Source: Planctomycetota bacterium (GTDB lineage: Bacteria; Planctomycetota; Planctomycetia; Planctomycetales; Planctomycetaceae). From it: 5,434 bases of DNA. Location of the stretch: contig JAADHY010000348.1 in NCBI GenBank assembly GCA_013151585.1, positions 1 to 5,434 of the forward strand, written 5' to 3'. Below the pieces are notes generated by a model. That model ran no database searches and was not told the DNA's origin. It worked only from the letters and a program-made list of their open reading frames with translations. Shown one piece after another: positions 1 to 5,434 of the stretch. Numbering within the stretch: the first letter of the stretch is position 1; the number at the start of each line of letters is the position of its first letter. Made by a program: the position numbers and the translations under genes.

Positions 1-828
1 TCGACAATGTGGCCGTATCGCTTGCCGCCGTGACGGAAAAACTGGGTTCCCGAGCCGCTGGTCGACAGAGCCACGTTCTTCAGCAGAATAGTTCCCAGCC
101 GCCTCTTCGGGAACAGCGGATGGCGCAACCCGACCGGCCAACCGCCGAGACCGGCATGTTCTCCGCGAGCCAGTAAGCTACTGTGGCCGCCGTGGATCAA
201 CCAATCGGTAAGCCCTCGGCTCGCCAGCTCCTCTCCGATCCGGTCCAGGGCGTAGCCTTTGCCGATTCCGCCCAGGTTCAAACTGACCCCCGGTTCCAGA
301 AATTGGACGGTTTGAGCGGACGGGTCGAACAGGATTCGGTCGACCCCGGTCCGGCGCCGTGCTTCGTCGATCTGGGACTGGGTTGGGATTCGGTTCTGGC
401 GCCGGCACTGTCGCCACAGCTCGACGATCGGGCCGGCCGTCGGATCGAAGGCCCCCTCGGTCTGCTCCGCGATTGGTCTGGAGCAGCAGCTCGAACAGTC
501 GTGGTTCGACTCGCACCGGCTGAGCGGTCGCCATGCGGTTCAAACGCGATAATTCGCTCCCTTCCCGAAACACCGACATCTGATTTTCCAAAACGTGGAC
601 CAACTCCAGCGCCGCCGACGCCGAAGCCACTTGATCGGCCGAGCCCGGATTCAGGATCACGGCGAAATCGCTCGCCATCGCTCGAGTTGCTAACCGGACG
701 GTCGTCTCAGCCATCGGTTCCGGACGCCCACCAGCCTCCAGCAAGGCGTCGCCCGCTGCTTGGGCCCGAACCATGGCCTCCGATCGCAAGGAAACCCCTG
801 TCAAAAATTCTCGTCGAGTGTGTGACAT
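1..828 (-). pseudogene. apbE: FAD:protein FMN transferase (ApbE family), frameshifted and cut by the left edge
   Basis: ApbE enzymes use FAD and Mg2+ to attach FMN covalently to a Thr of respiratory proteins such as NqrB/NqrC and RnfD/RnfG. About 117 residues read in one frame from ATG 828 (an adjacent GTG at 831 is possible). They include an N-terminal RREFLTG, then MASDFAVILNP and ENQMSVFREGSELSRLN, as expected for the family. Near 470-482 the match moves to another frame, which stays open to the edge. That frame reads QTEGAFDPTAGPIVELW, then SLNLGGIGKGYALDRI (cofactor-binding GGIxKGY), LIHGGHSSLLARG, and ALSTSG followed by GKRYGHIVD. The expected DPRTG-like metal-binding end lies off the window. 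Read without correction, the first frame hits a stop at 178-180 and gives a 217-residue chimera with a meaningless Arg/Pro-rich tail. Only about 6-7 residues separate LFELL from QTEGAFD where relatives usually have more, so a small deletion is likely. Family assignment is secure; real pseudogene versus sequencing error cannot be decided here. The RR motif resembles a Tat signal, but no hydrophobic core follows it. Confidence 0.88.
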
Positions 829-1033
829 CACAAAGATCGTTTCCCCTGGGGCGAGTTTGGTTCACTGCGCCGCGGCAGTGTGTCAGCGCGTCGTGATGCG
901 AGTCGCACGGTGTACACCAATTCTTGCCGCGGTGCCCCATGTGAACGCAGGACGCTGGCCTGCGGTCTCACGATGATGGACCAACCGGTGGCGACAGCGG
1001 AGGCTGGCGCCCTGGTTGCGGCTTGGCGCCGCG
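829..1033. other. Intergenic spacer between the kinase and apbE
   Basis: This stretch of about 200 bases lies downstream of the kinase stop and upstream of the apbE start, both on the minus strand. I see no convincing gene in it. It holds a small GC hairpin at 946-964, a second at 863-880 (CACTGC/GCAGTG, 6-base loop), and a perfect 10-base palindrome GGTGTACACC at 909-918. The apbE promoter should lie here, but no -35/-10 pair stands out. An AGGGG 14 bases before ATG 828 is a weak, distant ribosome-binding candidate. Confidence 0.5.
946..964 (-). terminator. Weak candidate hairpin downstream of the kinase
   Basis: CGCAGG at 946-951 pairs with CCTGCG at 959-964 around a 7-base loop, about 70 bases past the kinase stop on the same strand. 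There is no T-tract beyond it, so it is not a classical intrinsic terminator. It could slow transcription or be chance in GC-rich DNA. Confidence 0.22.
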
Positions 1034-2359
1034 TTAGTCGATCGCTGCCGTCGGGGCAGCCAAGGGGTCGGGGCTCACCTTTCGCTTCAGCTCCACGTGG
1101 AATGCGCTGCCTCGGCCCACTTCCGATTCTACCCAAATTCGGCCCCCTTGCTGTTCGACCAAGTATTTCGTGAAATAGAGTCCCAGTCCTGAGCCGGCTT
1201 GGTTTCGATGCATCGACAGCCGATGGAAGGGTGCAAAAATCCGCCGCAAGTACTCTCGCGGGATTCCCGGTCCGTTGTCGCGAACCGAGAGGATGCAATA
1301 GGAGTCTGTCGTGCGAGCGCTGATTTCGATATACCCCATCGGCTTGTCCATGTACTTGACGGCGTTCGACAACAAGTTGTACATGATTTCGCGTAACTGC
1401 ACCTTGTTGGCGACCACGTTCGGGAACGACTCGGGCACGATCAGTTGAATGTCTTTTTTCTCCAGCTCCGGACGCACCCGTTCGATGGCCTCCTGAATCA
1501 CCTCCATCGTCGAGACTTCGTCTTCGATGCCGACCGTTTCGTGAGAGATCGACGTCGAGAGCAGCTCATCCACGGTCGAGCTCATTCGGAAGACCGTCCG
1601 CCGCGCTGAGATAATCAACTGCCGAGCTTCCGGAGGGATCTGGTCGCCGAACTCGTCCAACACTTCATCGCATAGGTTGGCCACCGTGGCCAGAGGGGTT
1701 TTCAAATCGTGCGAAGTCAGGTGCGCAAACTGCTTCAGCTCGTTGTTAGCGTCCCAGTACATTTCCAGAGCTTTTCGCAGGTCGCGCGTCGACTGAGCGA
1801 AGTACTCATCCAGCGTCAGGCCGATATCCAGAAACGCCGCTTTAACGAAGGACAGCAAACAATTAAATCGGTCCGATTCGTCCCCTTGCCCGTCACTCGA
1901 CAAGACCCGCAGCAGCTCCTGCAGGATCCGGCTATAAGCTCCGAGGAAGTACTGAGGCTCGACACCGCGCTCAGCATGCACCCGCCCGACATCCCGCCGC
2001 CGCTCGGCGTAAACTTGATCCCATTGCGCAGCAAAAAGCAAACGAAAAAGCTGTAATTGACTGGCTTTGAGCCGCTGGAGCGTTTCCGAGTCTTGGAGCA
2101 ACCGCCGCGGCTCTTCAAACCGCATCAAATGGTCGAATACCTTCTGGATGACTGCCTCCAGTCGATCGGCGACCCGTCGGCTGCACGCGCGAAGCCGTTC
2201 GGCGTCATCCTCCGACAGGTCCAGGAACGCCAATCGCTCCTCCAAGTCATCTTCCCAGCCCGTGTCCGTGCCAAAAGTGGATGGCCCTTTGGCCAAGGCT
2301 TCACTCGGCGTATCCATTCGATTCGAGCGTCCTCCCCCCAGTTCCTCCGGATTTTTCAT
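1034..2359 (-). CDS. Globin-coupled (protoglobin) sensor histidine kinase
   Basis: Predicted cytosolic haem-based gas sensor, most likely for oxygen, that autophosphorylates on His and passes the phosphate to an unknown partner. Numbering is from ATG 2359 (441 residues). Residues about 40-190 form a protoglobin domain of the HemAT/globin-coupled-sensor type. It includes FDHLMRFEE, LLFAAQWDQVYAE and GRVHAERGVEPQYFLGAY, where His128 fits the proximal haem ligand. After a linker, the HisKA domain has HLTSHDLKTPL with phospho-acceptor His217. The HATPase domain shows an N-box (REIMYNLLSNAVKYM, Asn328 and Asn332), G1 (DNGPGIP, 361-367), an F-box (FAPFHRL) and G2 (GSGLGL, 389-394), then GGRIWVESEVGRGSAF. 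All kinase motifs look intact. No membrane segment, signal peptide or receiver domain is seen, and no response regulator is nearby. The start is uncertain. GTG 2428 adds 23 unlikely residues without a ribosome-binding site. ATG 2359 has AAGGA only 2 bases away. ATG 2317 has GGAGG 13 bases away. The domains are unaffected by this choice. Confidence 0.93.
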   Translation of the reverse strand: MKNPEELGGGRSNRMDTPSEALAKGPSTFGTDTGWEDDLEERLAFLDLSEDDAERLRACSRRVADRLEAVIQKVFDHLMRFEEPRRLLQDSETLQRLKASQLQLFRLLFAAQWDQVYAERRRDVGRVHAERGVEPQYFLGAYSRILQELLRVLSSDGQGDESDRFNCLLSFVKAAFLDIGLTLDEYFAQSTRDLRKALEMYWDANNELKQFAHLTSHDLKTPLATVANLCDEVLDEFGDQIPPEARQLIISARRTVFRMSSTVDELLSTSISHETVGIEDEVSTMEVIQEAIERVRPELEKKDIQLIVPESFPNVVANKVQLREIMYNLLSNAVKYMDKPMGYIEISARTTDSYCILSVRDNGPGIPREYLRRIFAPFHRLSMHRNQAGSGLGLYFTKYLVEQQGGRIWVESEVGRGSAFHVELKRKVSPDPLAAPTAAID

Positions 2360-2434
2360 AGTCCTTATCCCAACGGTTCTTGCGACAGACAGAACGGCAT
2401 ACTGTACCCGCTCGCGTCGCCAGCCCACGGCTCA

Positions 2435-2479
2435 ATGAGGCGGGTTGACCAGGAAAACGCCTTCCGACGCACGCCTCAT
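2435..2479. repeat. 8-base inverted repeat upstream of the kinase
   Basis: ATGAGGCG at 2435-2442 is perfectly complementary to CGCCTCAT at 2472-2479. Inside the 29-base spacer, GGAA (2452-2455) can pair with TTCC (2462-2465). It lies about 76-120 bases before the preferred kinase start, so it could be a leader hairpin or an operator. Function unknown. Confidence 0.4.
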
Positions 2480-2541
2480 CGCCTTCGGCCGCTCCGGTTC
2501 GCTTCCTTGAAGTTTCTGAGAACCGCGGCGAAAAGGCAAGT

Positions 2542-2627
2542 GGCTCGGTGTTCACGTCAACGCGAGGGGTCTCCGGCGGTCGGCGCGCGAAGCGGCCAAC
2601 AGTGCCCTCGGCAGGATACACCGAGCC
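2542..2627. repeat. Nested inverted repeats (10-base outer, 6-base inner arms)
   Basis: GGCTCGGTGT at 2542-2551 is perfectly complementary to ACACCGAGCC at 2618-2627. Within it, CGAGGG at 2563-2568 pairs with CCCTCG at 2605-2610. The unpaired gaps between the two stems are 11 and 7 bases, and the apex is GC-rich. The nesting allows one extended hairpin on either strand. It could be a structured leader of the ATPase or kinase mRNA, a small RNA, or chance. No family is recognised. Confidence 0.42.
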
Positions 2628-2683
2628 GTCGCGACGCCTCGGTCATCGCGGCAGACTAACGATTCGGCGCACAAAGTGGTAAC

Positions 2684-2732
2684 CTTCGTCCTGGAAAACT
2701 TGCGAAGCGGAGGCAACTTCTGCTCGGAGGCA
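2684..2732. promoter_or_regulatory. Candidate operator region upstream of the metal ATPase
   Basis: CTTCG (2684-2688) and CGAAG (2703-2707) form an inverted repeat with a 14-base spacer. It is followed at once by CGGAGGCA at 2708-2715, repeated exactly at 2725-2732 (17-base period). The cluster ends about 90 bases before the ATPase start, where a metal-responsive regulator could bind. This is inferred from position and symmetry only; no known operator consensus is matched. Confidence 0.25.
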
Positions 2733-2805
2733 GCATATCCCGTCGGGCGGGCCGTTCCCTCCGCAGCGCGCGGTGCGGACCGGGTCGAAAAGCAAGCCCC
2801 GAAAT

Positions 2806-2810
2806 GGAGG
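2806..2810 (+). promoter_or_regulatory. Ribosome-binding site that decides the ATPase start
   Basis: GGAGG lies 11 bases before ATG 2822 and supports that start. The upstream in-frame ATG at 2804 overlaps the motif and has no ribosome-binding sequence of its own. Confidence 0.6.
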
Positions 2811-2821
2811 CGATCCATTCG

Positions 2822-5026
2822 ATGAAAGAACCGACGCGGCGTCTGCAGTTCCGGATTCGTGGAATGGACTGTGCTGAGGAGGTTGCGGCGCTGAAGCGTG
2901 AGGTGGGACCGCTGGTTGGTGGCGAGCAAAACCTCAGCTTCGACTTGCTCAACGGCCGCATGACGGCGGAGGTGTGCCCGGAGGACGTCTCGCCGGAGAC
3001 GATTTGCCAGGCCGTGGCTCGAGCTGGTTTGCAGGCCGAGCTTTACCAGCCGGGTGAGGGACAGGCCGAACGTCCGAGTTTCTGGCAACAGCACGGCCGG
3101 CTCATCATGACGGCGGCCAGCGGAGTGCTGACGGCGGCGGGCTTCCTCGTGCACGCGGTGCGCGCCGGTGGTGTTCTGTCGGCACTGGCGGGCGGCGAAG
3201 CAGGCGGCACGGCGTATCCCGTCGCGAGCATCGTCTTGTACTTGTTGGCGGCTGTTTGCGGCGGCTGGTTCGTGGCTCCGAAAGCCTGGATGGCCGCTCG
3301 GCGGCTTCGGCCGGACATGAACCTGCTGATGACGGTGGCGGTCGTGGGCGCGGCCGCCATCGGGGAATGGTTCGAAGCGGCGACCGTTGTGTTCCTTTTT
3401 TCTTTGGCGCTGCTGCTGGAATCTTGGAGCGTCGAGCGGTCGCGCCGAGCGATCCGGGCGCTCATGGACCTGTCGCCGCCACTGGCGCGCATCGTGACTG
3501 CGGAAGGAGAAACAGAGGAGCGTCCGGTTGAGCAAGTCGCGGTCGGCAGTTTGGTCGTCGTGCGTCCGTGGGAAAAAATCCCGCTGGACGGTGTGGTGAC
3601 CGAAGGGGCGACGTCGGTCAATCAAGCTCCCATCACCGGCGAGTCGGAGCCCGTGCCGAAACAGGCCGGCGATCCGGTCTACGCGGGAACGATCAACCAG
3701 CAAGGAGCCTTCACATTCCGAACCACGCGGCCCGCTCACGATACGACGCTGGCCCGGATCATCCATATGGTCGAAGAAGCTCACTCGCGGCGAGCTCCGA
3801 GCGAGCAGTGGGTCGAGCGTTTTGCCCGACGCTACACGCCCGCCATGATGGCGTTGGCCATCGCGATAGCTCTCTTGCCACCGCTCTGGTTCGGCGGCGC
3901 TTGGGGTGAATGGTTCTATCAGGGACTGGTCATTCTGGTGATCGCCTGTCCGTGCGCACTGGTGATTTCGACGCCGGTCAGCATTGTGGCCGGACTGGCC
4001 TCGGCCGCTCGGGCTGGCGTACTGATCAAAGGAGGCGTCTATCTGGAAACGCCTGCTCGTCTGAAAGCCGTCGCCATCGACAAAACCGGGACGCTGACTT
4101 TCGGCGAGCCAACGGTTCAAACCGTCGTCCCACTGAATGAACACACGCAGGCCGAACTGCTTGAGCGGGCAGCGGCCCTGGAGTCGCACAGCAATCATCC
4201 GCTGGCGCGCGCCATCCTGCGACGCGCGGAAGAAGTCGGCGTGACGGTCCGACCGGCCGAACAGGTCCAGGCGATCCAAGGGAAAGGAGCACGAGGGGTG
4301 ATCGACGGCCGGCCGTTTTGGATCGGCAGCCATCGCCTGATGCATGAAATGGGCCAGGAGACGCCGGCCGTGCACCAGCGCACGCTCGAGCTGGAAGACG
4401 AAGGCCATTCGGTCGTCGCCATCGGCAACGACCAGCACGTTTGCGGGCTGATCACGGTCGCCGACGGAGTGCGGCCCGCTGCGGCGGGCGCTGTCCGAGC
4501 GTTGAAGGAAGCCGGCGTGCGCCACGTCGTGATGCTCACCGGCGACAACGAAGGCACGGCCGAAGCGGTCGCCAAAGCGGTGGGCGTGGACGAAGTCCGC
4601 GCGGAACTGTTGCCGGAGGACAAAGTTCGGGCCGTCCAGGAATTGGTTGAGAAACACCATCATGTGGCGATGGTCGGCGACGGCGTCAACGACGCGCCCG
4701 CCATGGCAGCAGCCACGCTCGGAATCGCCATGGGCGCCGTTGGTTCTGACGCGGCCATCGAAACGGCCGACATCGCCCTGATGACCGACGACCTTTCGAA
4801 ACTGCCGTGGCTCATCCGCCACTCGACGCGAACCCTTCGAACGATCCGACAGAACATCACCTTCGCTTTGGCCGTCAAAGCCCTGTTTATGGCGTTGGCC
4901 TTAGCCAATTTGGCGACCCTCTGGATGGCCATCGCGGCCGATATGGGCGCCTCGCTGCTGGTCATCTTCAACAGCCTGCGGTTGCTTCGCGCAGCAGACG
5001 AACCACAGGCCCTCACCAGCCGATAA
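2822..5026 (+). CDS. zntA: Heavy-metal-translocating P1B-2 ATPase (Zn2+/Cd2+/Pb2+ exporter)
   Basis: Inner-membrane pump that uses ATP to export divalent soft metals from the cytosol. Numbering is from ATG 2822 (734 residues, normal for the family; ATG 2804 would add 6). An N-terminal HMA-like domain (about 5-75) has GMDCAEEV with Asp16, Cys17, Glu19 and Glu20. This is a single-Cys acidic site rather than CxxC. Hydrophobic segments lie at about 94-114, 130-152, 165-183 and 185-201, then 339-358, 366-392, 680-698 and 701-718, matching the eight-helix P1B plan. The actuator domain has TGE (272-274). The transport site CPC is at 376-378, phosphorylated Asp420 is in DKTGT, the nucleotide-domain HP is at 459-460 with GKGARG nearby, then TGDN (573-576) and GDGVND (619-624). 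Lys686 in helix 7 and Asp707 in ADMGASLLV of helix 8 are the P1B-2 signature and argue against a copper pump (P1B-1). All catalytic motifs are intact. It appears monocistronic, and no MerR- or ArsR-type regulator is adjacent. The gene symbol follows family resemblance; cadA is an equally used name. Confidence 0.96.
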   Translation: MKEPTRRLQFRIRGMDCAEEVAALKREVGPLVGGEQNLSFDLLNGRMTAEVCPEDVSPETICQAVARAGLQAELYQPGEGQAERPSFWQQHGRLIMTAASGVLTAAGFLVHAVRAGGVLSALAGGEAGGTAYPVASIVLYLLAAVCGGWFVAPKAWMAARRLRPDMNLLMTVAVVGAAAIGEWFEAATVVFLFSLALLLESWSVERSRRAIRALMDLSPPLARIVTAEGETEERPVEQVAVGSLVVVRPWEKIPLDGVVTEGATSVNQAPITGESEPVPKQAGDPVYAGTINQQGAFTFRTTRPAHDTTLARIIHMVEEAHSRRAPSEQWVERFARRYTPAMMALAIAIALLPPLWFGGAWGEWFYQGLVILVIACPCALVISTPVSIVAGLASAARAGVLIKGGVYLETPARLKAVAIDKTGTLTFGEPTVQTVVPLNEHTQAELLERAAALESHSNHPLARAILRRAEEVGVTVRPAEQVQAIQGKGARGVIDGRPFWIGSHRLMHEMGQETPAVHQRTLELEDEGHSVVAIGNDQHVCGLITVADGVRPAAAGAVRALKEAGVRHVVMLTGDNEGTAEAVAKAVGVDEVRAELLPEDKVRAVQELVEKHHHVAMVGDGVNDAPAMAAATLGIAMGAVGSDAAIETADIALMTDDLSKLPWLIRHSTRTLRTIRQNITFALAVKALFMALALANLATLWMAIAADMGASLLVIFNSLRLLRAADEPQALTSR

Positions 5027-5311
5027 AACACACGGCTAGTCAAAGCGTTTGGGAGCGGCACGTCACGACGCCGTCAGTTGCTTGAGAGCGGCGACAGAGT
5101 CTCGACAGTCACGTTGTCAGCTCGTCGCTGCTCGATGGGCTTGCTCGTGGGGCTCGAGCCGTTCTGCGATAGATCGTCGGGCGACCGCCACTTCCGTCGC
5201 TCTGCAACAGGCCGGGGCTGAAGCCGCTCGCGAGAAGAATGGTCTGCCCCCGCAGTGTCAAAAGGAAGTTTCCAACACCCCGGCGTGTGGACAGGCAGAC
5301 GACTGGCCCGA
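5027..5311. other. Convergent spacer between the ATPase and the right-edge gene
   Basis: The 285 bases between two converging stop codons contain no recognisable gene. Short open frames here have no family motif. I found no strong intrinsic terminator for either gene: the only stems are short, such as CGGC/GCCG at 5056-5073 and a wobble-containing stem at 5104-5118, and none has a T-tract. A perfect 10-base palindrome GGCTCGAGCC sits at 5151-5160, and GCTCG occurs four times between 5120 and 5156. Confidence 0.5.
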
Positions 5312-5434
5312 CTATTCCGCACTCAGACGAATCCAGTCGATTTGGACCTGCGCGTTTTCGGCGCTGCACGGGTCGAGCCGGAGCTGCGTAACAACGCCGC
5401 GCCACAGAGGGTTCTCGGTCAAGGAGAGCCGGTA
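5312..5434 (-). CDS. C-terminal end of an unidentified protein (beta-sandwich or carbohydrate-binding-like tail), cut by the right edge
   Basis: Reading the minus strand from the right edge gives 40 codons in frame, ending in TAG at 5312-5314. The tail contains NPLWRGVVTQLRLDP and then VQIDWIRLSAE. The pattern W-x-G-x-(V/I)-T-x-LRLDP, then an IDWIRL strand a few residues before the stop, is one I associate with C-terminal beta-sandwich (concanavalin A-like or carbohydrate-binding) domains. Such domains occur on large secreted proteins and glycoside hydrolases of Planctomycetota and related groups. The motif makes a real gene likely, although only the end is visible. The enzyme class and the full length cannot be told. 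It converges on the ATPase gene. Confidence 0.68.
   Translation of the reverse strand, partial: YRLSLTENPLWRGVVTQLRLDPCSAENAQVQIDWIRLSAE

Larger units (their letters stand above)
2360..2821. other. Divergent intergenic region between the kinase and metal ATPase genes
   Basis: This spacer of about 460 bases separates the two divergent gene starts, so both promoters should be in it or at its edges. I see no gene: the open frames crossing it are Arg/Pro/Ser-rich and match nothing I recognise. It holds an 8-base inverted repeat (2435-2442 with 2472-2479), nested inverted repeats at 2542-2627, a 5-base inverted repeat at 2684-2707, and an 8-base direct repeat (2708-2715 and 2725-2732). I found no good sigma-70 -35/-10 pair and no clear MerR-type dyad with an unusually long promoter spacer, as is known for zinc-export ATPase genes. 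Confidence 0.6.

Noticed and set aside
470..482. Programmed ribosomal frameshift in apbE
   Set aside because: No slippery homopolymer or stimulatory structure is evident, and ApbE is not known to use recoding. A mutation or sequence error is simpler.
178..831. A complete 217-residue protein
   Set aside because: Only the first 117 or so residues match ApbE. The rest is an out-of-frame Arg/Pro-rich translation of the real ApbE C-terminal frame.
183..896. Plus-strand open frame over apbE
   Set aside because: Pro/Ser/Arg-rich with no family motif, opposite to clear ApbE coding.
1005..1032. GGCGCC pair as a terminator right after the kinase stop
   Set aside because: Each arm is itself a palindrome, the loop is 13 bases, and no T-tract follows, so a chance GC pairing is as likely.
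828..1298. Minus-strand open frame overlapping the kinase 3' end
   Set aside because: It overlaps the conserved ATPase domain of the kinase in another frame and has no recognisable domain.
2057..2659. Plus-strand 200-codon frame running from the kinase into the divergent spacer
   Set aside because: Mostly antisense to the globin domain; its composition is that of a shadow frame and the spacer part has no motif.
2552..4822. 756-codon open frame antisense to the metal ATPase
   Set aside because: It is in exact codon register with the ATPase, so antisense stops would require TTA, CTA or TCA codons in the sense gene, which are rare in GC-rich genes. Its product is Arg/His/Asp-rich without domains. 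It is a compositional shadow.
5056..5073. CGGC/GCCG stem as the ATPase terminator
   Set aside because: Only four base pairs with a ten-base loop and no T-tract.
5074..5405. Minus-strand small open frames in the right-hand spacer and overlapping the edge gene
   Set aside because: They overlap the better supported IDWIRL-containing frame or have no recognisable motif or ribosome-binding site.

Overview
The window is GC-rich and gene-sparse, with long spacers. It carries four protein-coding loci: two that run off the edges and two complete genes. No rRNA, tRNA, CRISPR array, insertion sequence or phage gene was seen. The best guess for the source is a member of the Planctomycetota or a similar GC-rich environmental bacterium. 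This rests on the overall style: an ApbE protein with an N-terminal RREFLTG motif, a cytosolic globin-coupled histidine kinase with no adjacent response regulator, a zinc/cadmium-type P-type ATPase with a GMDCAEEV N-terminus, and a protein tail of the LRLDP...IDWIRL type. It is an inference from protein style, not from a marker gene.

Layout. (1) Positions 1-828, minus strand: an ApbE-type FAD:protein FMN transferase whose C-terminus lies off the left edge. Its reading frame changes near position 480, so it is either a pseudogene or carries a sequence error. (2) Positions 1034-2359, minus strand: a soluble protoglobin-HisKA-HATPase histidine kinase, a predicted haem-based gas or oxygen sensor. 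(3) Positions 2360-2821: a divergent intergenic region of about 460 bases with several inverted and direct repeats. (4) Positions 2822-5026, plus strand: a complete P1B-2 heavy-metal (Zn/Cd/Pb) efflux ATPase. (5) Positions 5027-5311: a spacer with no recognisable gene. (6) Positions 5312-5434, minus strand: the last 40 codons of a gene entering from the right edge, probably ending in a beta-sandwich or carbohydrate-binding-like domain.

How the genes relate. The kinase and the ATPase are transcribed divergently, so their promoters must lie in or next to the 2360-2821 region. No metal-responsive regulator (MerR or ArsR type) and no response regulator is visible. The kinase and ApbE genes are both on the minus strand but about 200 bases apart, so they need not be one operon. 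ApbE flavinylates respiratory electron-transfer proteins and the kinase is predicted to sense oxygen, so a shared redox theme is possible but not shown. I see no clear undescribed multi-gene system here. The points most worth a second look are the broken ApbE, the globin kinase with an apparent Phe in place of the distal haem-pocket Tyr, the single-Cys acidic metal site of the ATPase, and the structured divergent spacer.
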